In this document: in pieces, positions 1 through 7,584 of the stretch
Numbering within the stretch: the first letter of the stretch is position 1
How the letters are laid out: every line of letters begins with the position of its first letter
From: Ensifer adhaerens
GTDB lineage: Bacteria > Pseudomonadota > Alphaproteobacteria > Rhizobiales > Rhizobiaceae
NCBI RefSeq assembly: GCF_002007205.1
Contig: NZ_LAZS01000011.1
Location: 1 to 64,000, forward strand
DNA length: 64,000 nucleotides
Direction: 5' to 3'
The notes under the pieces: generated by a model
What the model was told of the DNA's origin: nothing
The model's input: only the letters and a program-made list of their open reading frames with translations
Database searches by the model: none
Made by a program: the position numbers and the translations under genes

Positions 1-445
1 CCGGTTCCCATTGCGTCGCTCCGTCACCTTCCGGTCACCTCTTAGCCCCCGCAGCCGCAAGCGGCTGCGCTATCCCCTCATCCAAACCGATCTTCAAATC
101 GCCGGTTGGCCGGCTTGTTCGAGCGCCGGTATCTTTCGGCGCCAAACTACCAATTTCATGGGCTCCAACAACGCAAATTTTTGACGCTTCCGCCGCGCGA
201 AGGGAAACTGATTTCGCTTCTGACGGCGTCCAAAGAAACACTCTGCTCCCAACATTGTTCCACGCCTGACATCTAAAATATCTGAGGTCGTGCGATGCTT
301 CTGAAAAGTTATGCTATAGAATTTATAGATATTGAATGTTCCTTGCTTACGCGCCGCGGCCCGCTCTCCCATAATCAAGCCATGGATCGGGCGCGGCAAA
401 ATGCGCGGCCGTTACTTCGAAACATTCTCGTAAGCGGCTGATGTT
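1..445. other. Intergenic/edge region without a convincing gene
   Basis: No reading frame here looks like a protein. Two things are visible. A short perfect hairpin lies at 51-68 (GCAGCCGC, two-base loop, GCGGCTGC). An AT-rich stretch at about 311-335 contains TTTATAGA, a word that recurs upstream of other genes of the sulfonate cluster. The AT-rich stretch is probably the promoter of the hydrolase starting at 446. Confidence 0.5.
314..333 (+). promoter_or_regulatory. AT-rich element with TTTATAGA, copy 1
   Basis: TTTATAGA at 322-329, 117 bases before the hydrolase start. The same eight bases occur at 1146-1153 and 6325-6332, each before a gene of the sulfonate cluster. This is probably a shared regulator site or promoter core of the sulfur-starvation response. 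The regulator is not identifiable from the sequence. Confidence 0.4.
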
Positions 446-1051
446 ATGGCAACAACGCTCATCATTCCCGGGTTGTTCGGATCGGGTAATGGCCACTGGC
501 AGCGCCATTGGCTTAATGACGACCCGCAGGCAGTCCTCGTCGAGCAGGACGACTGGGACCGCCCGCGGCTCGATCTCTGGCGCGATAGGCTCGAACACGA
601 GATCTTTCGGCATGGAACCGTCGACCTGGTCGCCCACAGCCTCGGCTGCCTGCTGGTCGCCAATCTGGTGCGGCGTCCGCTCGCGCGGCAGGTACGCAGC
701 GCCTTGCTCGTCGCGCCGTGCGATCTCGGCCCGACCGATCGGCTTCATCACGGCGCCGTCGATTTCGGGGCGATGCCAGACCTGCCGTTGCCCTTTTCGA
801 GCCTCGTCGTTGGCAGTCTCAACGATCCTTATATGCCATTTGACCGCCTACGCCATTTCTCGACCCGCTGGGGCAGCCGCCTCGTCGATCTCGGCCATGC
901 CGGGCATATCAACATCGCCAGCGGTTTTGGCCGCTGGTCGCATGGCTATGACCTGTTGAAGGTATTGAACGGGATTTCGCGGCGGGAGATGACACGGGGC
1001 CAGCCTGGCGAATTTTCGGAGTGGTTACCTTTGCCAAACGGTGCGGTCTGA
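446..1051 (+). CDS. RBBP9/YdeN-family alpha/beta serine hydrolase
   Basis: A 201-residue protein of the small RBBP9/YdeN (Ser_hydrolase) family, cytosolic with no signal peptide. The N-terminal strand IIPGLFGSGNGHW holds the oxyanion loop. The nucleophile elbow is LVAHSLGC, with Ser65 in H-S-L-G, and the C-terminal GHAGHIN carries the probable catalytic His. Length is normal for the family. ATG446 was chosen because the family motif begins four residues later; an earlier out-of-frame ATG at 441 gives a shadow frame. No strong Shine-Dalgarno is seen. Substrates of this family are poorly known. It lies before sulfonate genes and behind a copy of the TTTATAGA element, so a role in sulfur-compound use is possible but is inference. 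Confidence 0.85.
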   Translation: MATTLIIPGLFGSGNGHWQRHWLNDDPQAVLVEQDDWDRPRLDLWRDRLEHEIFRHGTVDLVAHSLGCLLVANLVRRPLARQVRSALLVAPCDLGPTDRLHHGAVDFGAMPDLPLPFSSLVVGSLNDPYMPFDRLRHFSTRWGSRLVDLGHAGHINIASGFGRWSHGYDLLKVLNGISRREMTRGQPGEFSEWLPLPNGAV

Positions 1052-1358
1052 CCGCTCAAGAGTACGGCGACAAAGAGCGCGTTTTGCAGTCATTCCACGC
1101 GGCCCTTGATGTCGGCGCCGTTTCGCGCTCTAATAACGCACAAAGTTTATAGAGTATACCGTCTAGGGATGCACATGCGCGAAGGTGCCAGGCCAGCCGG
1201 GATAGGGTTACAGGCTCGACCGCCGTTGCGGCGGACGATATCTTCTCGCGACCTTACGCGGTACTTCATACCCTCACAATTCGGTCGGTGTCTGCGTTGA
1301 GGACCGAACAGCCATGCATTTCAAACTTTGCGGCGGGGCCGGCCATAGGAGAGTGCAC
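1052..1358. promoter_or_regulatory. Leader of the FAD/NAD(P)-binding gene, with TTTATAGA copy 2
   Basis: A non-coding stretch of about 307 bases. TTTATAGA lies at 1146-1153, followed by GTATACC, about 205 bases before the start at 1359. A Shine-Dalgarno AGGAGAG lies at 1348-1354. Short open frames here have no protein-like character. Confidence 0.4.
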
Positions 1359-2765
1359 ATGACTGTCCATGGATTGTTTGCCAAGACGTCTCCGACGGAA
1401 ATGGGTTCTAGGGGCAAGCCGCATATCGCCATCGTCGGCCGCGGTTTTTCCGGTGTAATGATGGCTATCGCCCTGATGAAGTCTGTGCGGGCCGCCTTTC
1501 ACGTCCATCTCTTCGACCCGCAACCGACGATCAGCGGCGGGCAGGTCCTGGCGGCCGCCCAGAGCGGCGAAATCCTCAACAGCCGCGTTCGCGACCTTTC
1601 GGTGGCCGCCGGTCAGCCCGAAGACTTCAACGACTGGCTCTCGGCCAATGCCGAGTTTCGCGCCGCCGTGCCGGCCGCCATTCCCGGATTCCAGCAGATC
1701 TTCGTGCCGAAGAGCATCTTCAGCGACTATGTTTACCAGCGCTTCTCCGAGGCGCTGACGCGCCGGCCGGATATTTCGATGCAGCTCTCCTGTCAGGCGG
1801 TGCTTGGTCTTCGCAAGCAGGCTAATGGGCGCTTTCTCGTGGTGCAGGAGAACGCGACCGTAGAATGTGACGCCGTTGTGCTGGCGACTGGTTTTGGTCT
1901 GCGCCGCGGCGAGATGGAAGTTGCCGACGAGGAAAAGCCACTGGTGCGCGCCCGTCGTCTCGTCGTGCCGCGCCATACGGTGCTGCTCGGTAGCGGAGTC
2001 CGGGTGGTCGACCGCCTGCTGCAGCTTCGCGATAACGGCTTTGCCGGCGAGGTCACCATCCTCTCCCGCCATGGTTTCCTGCCGCAGCCGCATACCCGTC
2101 TTTCGGCAGCGCCGACATTTCCGGTCGAGCCGATGCCGACGCGGCTCGGAGAGATCGTTCGCTTCGTCCGGCAGGCCTGTGCCGAGGCAGAAGAGGCAGG
2201 GCTCGGCTGGCAGGCGGCAATGAACGGCCTGCGCCGACGGGCGCGGTCCCTCTGGCAGGCGCTGCCAGAGGAAGAAAAACATCGCTTTAACCGGCACCTG
2301 CGGTCGATCTACGACAGCCACCGCAATCGCCTGCCGGCACCCCTCTACCTGCGTCTCCGGCAGGAGCTTGCCAGCGAGCGGACCGTGCTACGCAAGGGCT
2401 GGGCCGGCCGGCGCCGTCCGGAAGGGTTGATGGTGCGCTTTGCCGGTGAAAGCCAGGAGACGCTGCTGTCAGCCGACCAGGTGATCGACTGTCGTTGTTC
2501 GGCGCCCGATCTTCAGGCGCCGTTGATGCAGAGCCTTTTTTCCGGCGGCCTTGCAGAACCCGACGAACTCGATCTCGGCATTGCCGTCAGCCCGGCCGGC
2601 GAGGTGCTCGCAGGCGGACGCCCGACGCGCAATCTCTATGCGATCGGGCCGCTCGGCGTCGGCAGCCTGCCCGACATCGATCTCGTTCCGGAGATCGTCA
2701 CGCAGACCTATGCAGCAGCCCGGCTGATCGCCACTCGGCACCGGATCACGTTGAAGACCGGCTGA
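1359..2765 (+). CDS. FAD/NAD(P)-binding oxidoreductase-like protein (NAD_binding_9, YdhS-like), paralog 1
   Basis: A 468-residue flavoprotein-like protein. Near the N terminus IAIVGRGFSGVMMA is a GxGxxG dinucleotide-binding fold. Further in, VLATGFGLRR matches the ATG strand of FAD-dependent families, and VLLGSGVRVVDRLL looks like a second nucleotide-binding motif. ATG1359 is preferred over the in-frame ATG1314 because AGGAGAG sits five bases before it. A second, clearly related protein lies at 7581-9062 on the far side of the sulfonate cluster; they share the [18 protein letters not shown] segments and a Trp-rich linker (SLWQALPEEEKHRF versus [14 protein letters not shown]). It converges on tauC with a ten-base gap. 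The reaction is unknown; a redox role in sulfur acquisition is inferred from context. Confidence 0.8.
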   Translation: MTVHGLFAKTSPTEMGSRGKPHIAIVGRGFSGVMMAIALMKSVRAAFHVHLFDPQPTISGGQVLAAAQSGEILNSRVRDLSVAAGQPEDFNDWLSANAEFRAAVPAAIPGFQQIFVPKSIFSDYVYQRFSEALTRRPDISMQLSCQAVLGLRKQANGRFLVVQENATVECDAVVLATGFGLRRGEMEVADEEKPLVRARRLVVPRHTVLLGSGVRVVDRLLQLRDNGFAGEVTILSRHGFLPQPHTRLSAAPTFPVEPMPTRLGEIVRFVRQACAEAEEAGLGWQAAMNGLRRRARSLWQALPEEEKHRFNRHLRSIYDSHRNRLPAPLYLRLRQELASERTVLRKGWAGRRRPEGLMVRFAGESQETLLSADQVIDCRCSAPDLQAPLMQSLFSGGLAEPDELDLGIAVSPAGEVLAGGRPTRNLYAIGPLGVGSLPDIDLVPEIVTQTYAAARLIATRHRITLKTG

Positions 2766-2775
2766 CGCCTGCCGC

Positions 2776-3624
2776 TCAGCGCCGTGTCGACCAGGGCACC
2801 AGCCAGCGCTCGATAAGGCGTGCCGCCAGCTCGAATAGGAAGGCGACGGCAGCGATGACGATAATGCCGGCGATCACCACGTCGGTCACCAGGAACTGGG
2901 CGGCGGACTGGATCATGAATCCAAGACCGCGGGTTGCGGCGACCAGTTCGGCAGCCACCAGCGTCGACCATCCGGCGCCAAGCGCGATACGGGTACCCGT
3001 GAGGATCGAGGGCAGGGCGCTCGGCACGATGACGTGCCGCAGGACCTGAAGGCGCGAAGCGCCGAAGGACCGCGCGGCGTTGACGTGATCGGCCGATGCG
3101 GACCGGACGCCTGTTGCCGTCGAAAGAATGACCGGCGGAAGCATTGCCAGCGCAATCACCGCAATCTTCGACGCCTCGCCGATGCCGAGCCAGATGATCA
3201 CCAGCGGCAGATAGGCAAGCGGCGGCAGCGGTCGCAGGAACTCGACGATCGGATCGAGGATGCCCTTGCCCAGTCGGCTGGCTCCGATGGCAAGGCCGGC
3301 CGGGACGCCGACAACGAGGGCGACGGCAAGCGCGCCGAATATCCGCAGCAGGCTGGCGCCGACGTGCTGGGCAAGCGTCGCATCGACAAAACCGGTGACG
3401 GCAAGGCTCTCCAGCGCCTGGTAGACGGCAACCGGGGATGGCAGAAAGAGCGGCGACACGAAGCCGTAGCTCGACGCAAGGCTCCAGAGGAAAAGGAGAG
3501 CCGTGATCGTTGCGAGCGAAATCCAGACAAGCGGCAAGGGCCGGCTGGTGTCCCCTTCCGATTGCCTGTCGATGTCTTGGACTGTCGGCATGATTGGCGG
3601 AAGGCCTTCTACCGAGATGCTCAT
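2776..3624 (-). CDS. tauC: Taurine/sulfonate ABC transporter permease
   Basis: A 282-residue inner-membrane permease of the TauC/SsuC (BPD_transp_1) family. It has about six hydrophobic segments and a cytoplasmic EAA-type loop (VNAARSFGASRLQVLRHVIVPSALP), where it would contact the ATPase. The start codon overlaps the stop of tauB as ATGA at 3621-3624, so the two are probably translationally coupled. A much longer open frame runs back into tauB, but that upstream part is a shadow. With TauA and TauB it imports taurine or alkanesulfonates from the periplasm as a sulfur source. TauC and SsuC are hard to separate by sequence; the assignment rests on the TauA-like binding protein. Confidence 0.92.
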   Translation of the reverse strand: MSISVEGLPPIMPTVQDIDRQSEGDTSRPLPLVWISLATITALLFLWSLASSYGFVSPLFLPSPVAVYQALESLAVTGFVDATLAQHVGASLLRIFGALAVALVVGVPAGLAIGASRLGKGILDPIVEFLRPLPPLAYLPLVIIWLGIGEASKIAVIALAMLPPVILSTATGVRSASADHVNAARSFGASRLQVLRHVIVPSALPSILTGTRIALGAGWSTLVAAELVAATRGLGFMIQSAAQFLVTDVVIAGIIVIAAVAFLFELAARLIERWLVPWSTRR

Positions 3625-4412
3625 GCGGCAATTCCTTCCTCTTCGGCGTGGATGAGCGCGGTCAATTCGTCCTGCAGGCGGCGAAAGGCGGGGGAACTGC
3701 GAATCTCGGAAAGCGGCGTTCCGGCGAGGTGATCGCGGCCGAAGGTGGTGAAGATTTCGCTGGTGATCCGGCCGGGCTTGGGGGCAAGGACGATGATCCG
3801 CGTCGCGAGCAACAGCGCCTCCTCGATGCTGTGGGTGATCAACAGCGCCCCGACTCCGTTTGCCTGCCACACGTCGAGAAGAAAGCCCTGCATGCGGCTG
3901 CGGGTGAGCGCATCGAGTGCGCCGAGCGGCTCGTCCATCAAGAGGAACTTCGGGCTGGAGGCGAGCGCACGGGCAATGCCGACACGCTGGCGCATACCGC
4001 CCGACAGTTCCCAGACATGCCGCTCGGCTGCATCGCTGAGCCCGACCTGATCGAGAAGGGTTCGCGCCCGCACCAGCCGATCCGCCCTGGAAAAGCCGCG
4101 CAGTCGCAGGGGAAAGGCGACATTGTCGAGGGCGGTCAGCCACGGATAGAGCGCATCGTCCTGGAACACGACGGCGCGCTCTGCCCCTGGGCCGGTGACC
4201 GGCGCGCCATCGAGCCGAACGCGGCCGCTGCTCGGTTTCACGAAACCTGCCGCCAGATTGAGAAGGCTGGTCTTGCCCGAACCGGAACGGCCGATGACGA
4301 CGACGAATTCGTCCTGGTCGATCGACAGGTCGACGGACGCGAGCACCGGTGGGTGCCCGCCGTCGACGCCTGTATACCGCAGCGTGGCATTCTCAAGGGA
4401 GAGGACTGACAT
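3621..4412 (-). CDS. tauB: Taurine/sulfonate ABC transporter ATP-binding protein
   Basis: A 263-residue ABC ATPase. Walker A is GRSGSGKTS at residues 41-49, the Q-loop lies in AVVFQDDALYPW, the signature is LSGGMRQRVGIARALA, Walker B is FLLMDEP with the D-loop GALDALTR, and the switch His is in ITHSIEEAL. The phrases NLAAGFV, GPGAERAVVFQ and ERHVWELSGG closely follow E. coli TauB as I remember it. It energises uptake together with the downstream permease, whose start overlaps this stop. A GC-rich hairpin separates it from tauA. Confidence 0.93.
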   Translation of the reverse strand: MSVLSLENATLRYTGVDGGHPPVLASVDLSIDQDEFVVVIGRSGSGKTSLLNLAAGFVKPSSGRVRLDGAPVTGPGAERAVVFQDDALYPWLTALDNVAFPLRLRGFSRADRLVRARTLLDQVGLSDAAERHVWELSGGMRQRVGIARALASSPKFLLMDEPLGALDALTRSRMQGFLLDVWQANGVGALLITHSIEEALLLATRIIVLAPKPGRITSEIFTTFGRDHLAGTPLSEIRSSPAFRRLQDELTALIHAEEEGIAA

Positions 4413-4444
4413 GCTGTTCTCCTGGCATCGCGCAGAGACGCGCC

Positions 4445-4467
4445 CGCCCGGCCGTCCTAGCCGGGCG
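4445..4467 (-). terminator. Intercistronic hairpin between tauA and tauB
   Basis: A perfect 8-base stem (CGCCCGGC at 4445-4452, GCCGGGCG at 4460-4467) with a seven-base loop, in the 75-base gap between the binding-protein gene and the ATPase gene. There is no U-run, so it is more likely a partial terminator or an mRNA-stabilising hairpin that raises TauA over TauBC, as in many binding-protein operons. Confidence 0.5.
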
Positions 4468-4487
4468 AAGCATTGGTCGAGTGAATT

Positions 4488-5495
4488 TCAGAACGAGAGC
4501 TTTGCCGCTTCCTGTGCCCAGCGGGCGGAAACGTAAGGCGCGTAGTCGGGGAGGACTGCCGGGATCTTGCCCTGTTCAAGCAGGAAGGTTGAGGTCTGCG
4601 CTATGGCCTTGGCGGTGGCGCCACCGAGAAGATCGGGGCCCGCCTGCTCTTTAAGCGACGGGAAGTAATAGCCCTTGAGCAGGTTCGGCACCTCCTCAGG
4701 CTTTGCGCCGGTCAGCCGTGCGATCTTCTCGGCCTGCGGCGAGCCGGCGCTCCAGGCCTCCGGCTTGGCGCGGTAATCCGCATAGGCGTCGCCGGTCACC
4801 TTGACGAAGCCGGTGACGATTTCAGGATGTTCCTCGGCAAACTTCTTGCTGACAATCCAGGCGTCGAAGGTCGGCCCGCCCCATTTCGCGACATCGCTCG
4901 ATGTCGCAAGCACGGTCGCGGTCTTCTTGACTTCGGACAGAACCGGATCCCAGACATAGGCTCCGTCGATATCGCCACGCTGCCAGGCGGCCGCGATCTC
5001 CGGCGGCCGAAGGTTGAGGATCTCGACCGACTTCGGGTCAACGTTCCAGTGTTTCAAGGCGGTGAGCAGGCTGTAATGCGCCGTCGAGACGAAGGGGGTT
5101 GCGATCTTCTTGCCGGCAAGCTCTTCCGGCTTGTCGATCCCCTTGACCGCCAGCGCCTCTGCGTCGCTGATCAGGCCGACGACGAAGATCGTTTCGAGCG
5201 GGATCTGGCGGCTCGCGGCGGCGGCCAGTGGCGAGGATCCGACATAGCCGATATCGATCGACCCGGACGCAAGCGCTGCGATCACGTCGGCGCCACCATC
5301 GAATTTCTGCCAGTTGATCTTGGCGCCGGTCACCTTTTCATAGGTCCCGTCTGCCTGCGGCACGCGCGAAGGTTCGACGATTGGCTGATAGCCGATGGTC
5401 AGCGTCGTTTCGTCCGCATGGGCCGGAAGGGAAAGCTGGCTCGCCGCCAAGAGGGCGGCACTCGCGGCAAGAAGGGTACGTCTGCGGATCGTCAT
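4488..5495 (-). CDS. tauA: Taurine/sulfonate ABC transporter substrate-binding protein
   Basis: A 335-residue periplasmic binding protein. The first ~27 residues form a signal peptide with an RRR n-region and a cut after AHA; the RRRTLLA start resembles a Tat leader but is not a perfect one. The mature part matches TauA: YQPIVEPSRVPQADGTYEK, GSSPLAAAASRQIPLE, THYSLLTALKHW, AAWQRGDIDGAYVWDPVL. These are hallmarks of the TauA branch rather than SsuA. It captures taurine or related sulfonates and delivers them to TauBC. It is the first gene of tauABC, read leftward, with an AT-rich promoter region at about 5530-5640. No TauD dioxygenase is present in the window; SsuD is the nearby desulfonating enzyme. 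Confidence 0.93.
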   Translation of the reverse strand: MTIRRRTLLAASAALLAASQLSLPAHADETTLTIGYQPIVEPSRVPQADGTYEKVTGAKINWQKFDGGADVIAALASGSIDIGYVGSSPLAAAASRQIPLETIFVVGLISDAEALAVKGIDKPEELAGKKIATPFVSTAHYSLLTALKHWNVDPKSVEILNLRPPEIAAAWQRGDIDGAYVWDPVLSEVKKTATVLATSSDVAKWGGPTFDAWIVSKKFAEEHPEIVTGFVKVTGDAYADYRAKPEAWSAGSPQAEKIARLTGAKPEEVPNLLKGYYFPSLKEQAGPDLLGGATAKAIAQTSTFLLEQGKIPAVLPDYAPYVSARWAQEAAKLSF

Positions 5496-5667
5496 CGTAT
5501 GCTCCTCAACGGTCGGGTTGCGGCTTCCTCAGGAAGTCCTGACGTTATGTTGATTAAAAGCATGGATTTTATGTAGATAAATTATTCCGCTTTTTGCCGC
5601 TTCGCTGAGAACGCATTCCAAAGTTTATGCCCATGGCAGCGCTCTGTCCCGTGCATGGAAGGCAGCG
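5496..5667 (-). promoter_or_regulatory. Promoter region of tauABC
   Basis: The 172-base gap between the flavin reductase stop and the tauA start. An AT-rich block at about 5548-5592, unusually low in GC for this replicon, reads TTTTATGTAGATAAAT on the + strand. This is a loose variant of the TTTATAGA element found before the neighbouring sulfur genes. The tauABC promoter should lie here. Confidence 0.35.
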
Positions 5668-6216
5668 TCAGAACTGCACGCCGCCGTAGCGACCGTTGTG
5701 GTAGACGATCGGTTCGCCTGTTCCCGCTGTAATCGCCACCACCCGGCCGAGGATGATCGCATGGCTATGGCGCTCGATGATCTCCTCGACCTCGCAATCA
5801 ATGGCGGCAAGCGCGCCGGCGAGCGCGGAGGCTCCGCTGGCAAGCCGGATCCATTCGGCGCCGTCGTAGCGAGCGGCGCCCTTGGTGCCGTCGACACCGG
5901 AGAAGCGCTCGGCGACCGTTTGCTGCTCCCGCGAAAGTAGGTTGACACAGAAATGCCGGTAGCGCTCGATGACGGGCCAGGTGGAGGACGTGCGGTTGAT
6001 GTTGACGATCATGGTCGGCGGATCAACGGCGAGCGCGGTCGCGGAGGTCACGGTGGCGCCGGTGCGCTCCTCGCCTATCCCGGCGGTGATGACGGAGACG
6101 CCGCCTGAGAAGTTGCGCATGGCCGCCTTCAGCGCAGGCGTGGTGATCGGCGCGTAACCGTTGGCGGTCGGAACGATGGCGTCGAATGCGGGAGAAGCGG
6201 CAAGCGCGATGGTCAT
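5668..6216 (-). CDS. Flavin reductase (HpaC/RutF-like, FMN-binding split barrel)
   Basis: A 182-residue protein of the flavin reductase-like family. It shows the N-terminal MRNFSGGVSVITAG, the flavin-contacting GATVTSATALAVDPPTMIVNIN, FCVNLLS, and the C-terminal YHNGRYGGVQF ending typical of the family. ATG6216 was chosen over the upstream TTG6222 because GAGGA lies seven bases before it. It probably supplies reduced FMN to SsuD, encoded divergently 186 bases away. The classical partner SsuE belongs to a different (flavodoxin-like) family, so the symbol ssuE is not used. Co-regulation with ssuD through the shared intergenic region is likely. Confidence 0.9.
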   Translation of the reverse strand: MTIALAASPAFDAIVPTANGYAPITTPALKAAMRNFSGGVSVITAGIGEERTGATVTSATALAVDPPTMIVNINRTSSTWPVIERYRHFCVNLLSREQQTVAERFSGVDGTKGAARYDGAEWIRLASGASALAGALAAIDCEVEEIIERHSHAIILGRVVAITAGTGEPIVYHNGRYGGVQF

Positions 6217-6402
6217 GGCCAAATCCTCGAAAAATTTAATCTAATTCCCGATCGCTGGCGGCTGATGCGGGAAAAATTTTCCTCACATCAAGGATGATCG
6301 CCCGATTTCTTATTGTCAATAAATTTTATAGAGTTTATGCTTTTTACCAATCGAGTGCGGCCTTGCTTGCCGTCGAAGGAACCTGTGAGGAGGCCTGCGC
6401 GA
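6217..6402. promoter_or_regulatory. Divergent promoter region flavin reductase / ssuD, with TTTATAGA copy 3
   Basis: A 186-base AT-rich divergent region. TTTATAGA at 6325-6332 is followed by GTTTATG, closely matching the copy at 1146 (followed by GTATACC). ssuD has a strong Shine-Dalgarno GAGGAGG at 6387-6393. Confidence 0.45.
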
Positions 6403-7584
6403 ATGGGAATTGTGCCCAACGAAATCCCCGAGAAAATCAATGTTCTCTGGTTCCTGCCGACCCATGGCGACAGCCGCTATCTCGGAACCACGCGCGGCGG
6501 GCGAAACGTGGACCTCAACTACCTCAAGCAGGTGGCGCAGGCCGCCGACGCGCTCGGTTACTATGGCGTGCTCATCCCGACCGGCCGCAGTTGCGAGGAC
6601 AGTTGGGTGGTCGCCTCGGCGCTGGCGCCACTCACGGAAAAGCTGCGGTTCCTGATCGCGGTTCGGCCCGGCCTGCTCTCTCCCACGCTTGCGGCCCGCA
6701 TGACGGCGACGCTGGACCGTCTCTCGGGCGGGCGGCTGCTGATCAACGTGGTGACCGGCGGCGATCCGATCGAGAACAAGGGCGACGGCATTCACCTCGC
6801 GCATGGCGATCGCTACGAGGTGACCGAGGAATTCCTGAACATCTACAAGGCCGTGCTTCGCGGAGAAGAGGTAAACTTCAAGGGAAATCACTTCGATATC
6901 GAGGGCGGCAAGCTCCTGTTTCCGTGCGTGCAGCAGCCCCGCCCGCCGCTCTATTTCGGCGGCTCTTCCGGAAAGGGGCAGGAGGTCGCAGCGCGCACGA
7001 TCGACAAGTACCTGACCTGGGGCGAGCCGGTGGAGGACGTCGCCCGGAAGATCGCCGAAGTTCGCGCCCTCGCCGATGCCGAGGGCAGGGAGGTCACCTT
7101 CGGTATCCGTCTTCATGTCATCGTTCGCGAATCCGCAAAGGAGGCGTGGCAGGCGGCCGACGAATTGATACAATATGTGGACGACGAAACGATTGCCGCC
7201 GCACAGAAGGTGTTCGAGCGCATGGATTCGGTTGGTCAGAGCCGCATGAGCCGCCTGCATGGCGGCAGGCGGGACAAGCTCGAAATCGCTCCCAATCTGT
7301 GGGCCGGCGTCGGTCTGGTGCGCGGAGGTGCCGGAACGGCGCTGGTCGGCGATCCTGATCAAGTCAAGGCGCGCATGGAGGAGTACCGGCAAGTCGGAAT
7401 CGACAGCTTCATCCTTTCCGGTTACCCGCATCTGGAAGAGGCCTATCGCTTCGGCGAACTGGTTCTGCCGCATCTGCCGCTGGCCCATTCCATTCCGGCC
7501 CGTGAGACCTCGATCAACACCGGGCCGTTCGGCGAAACCATCGCCGGCGATCATCGCCCGAAGCTGAAGGTCTCGCAATCGTGA
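6403..7584 (+). CDS. ssuD: Alkanesulfonate monooxygenase, FMNH2-dependent
   Basis: A 393-residue bacterial-luciferase-family TIM-barrel monooxygenase. It cleaves the C-S bond of alkanesulfonates with FMNH2 and O2, releasing sulfite and an aldehyde in the cytoplasm. Diagnostic SsuD segments are [65 protein letters not shown] and [21 protein letters not shown]. Length is close to E. coli SsuD. ATG6403 has GAGGAGG nine bases upstream; the open frame extends 90 bases further, but that part covers the AT-rich promoter. Its stop overlaps the GTG start of the next flavoprotein gene. Reduced flavin probably comes from the divergent reductase. Confidence 0.95.
   Translation: MGIVPNEIPEKINVLWFLPTHGDSRYLGTTRGGRNVDLNYLKQVAQAADALGYYGVLIPTGRSCEDSWVVASALAPLTEKLRFLIAVRPGLLSPTLAARMTATLDRLSGGRLLINVVTGGDPIENKGDGIHLAHGDRYEVTEEFLNIYKAVLRGEEVNFKGNHFDIEGGKLLFPCVQQPRPPLYFGGSSGKGQEVAARTIDKYLTWGEPVEDVARKIAEVRALADAEGREVTFGIRLHVIVRESAKEAWQAADELIQYVDDETIAAAQKVFERMDSVGQSRMSRLHGGRRDKLEIAPNLWAGVGLVRGGAGTALVGDPDQVKARMEEYRQVGIDSFILSGYPHLEEAYRFGELVLPHLPLAHSIPARETSINTGPFGETIAGDHRPKLKVSQS

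Noticed and set aside
2776-4143. A 455-codon minus-strand frame covering tauC and much of tauB
   Set aside because: Only the part from ATG3624 is the permease. The upstream part is tauB read in another frame and has no domain.
6316-7578. A 420-codon minus-strand frame opposite ssuD
   Set aside because: It is the mirror of the clear SsuD gene in high-GC DNA and shows no domain of its own.
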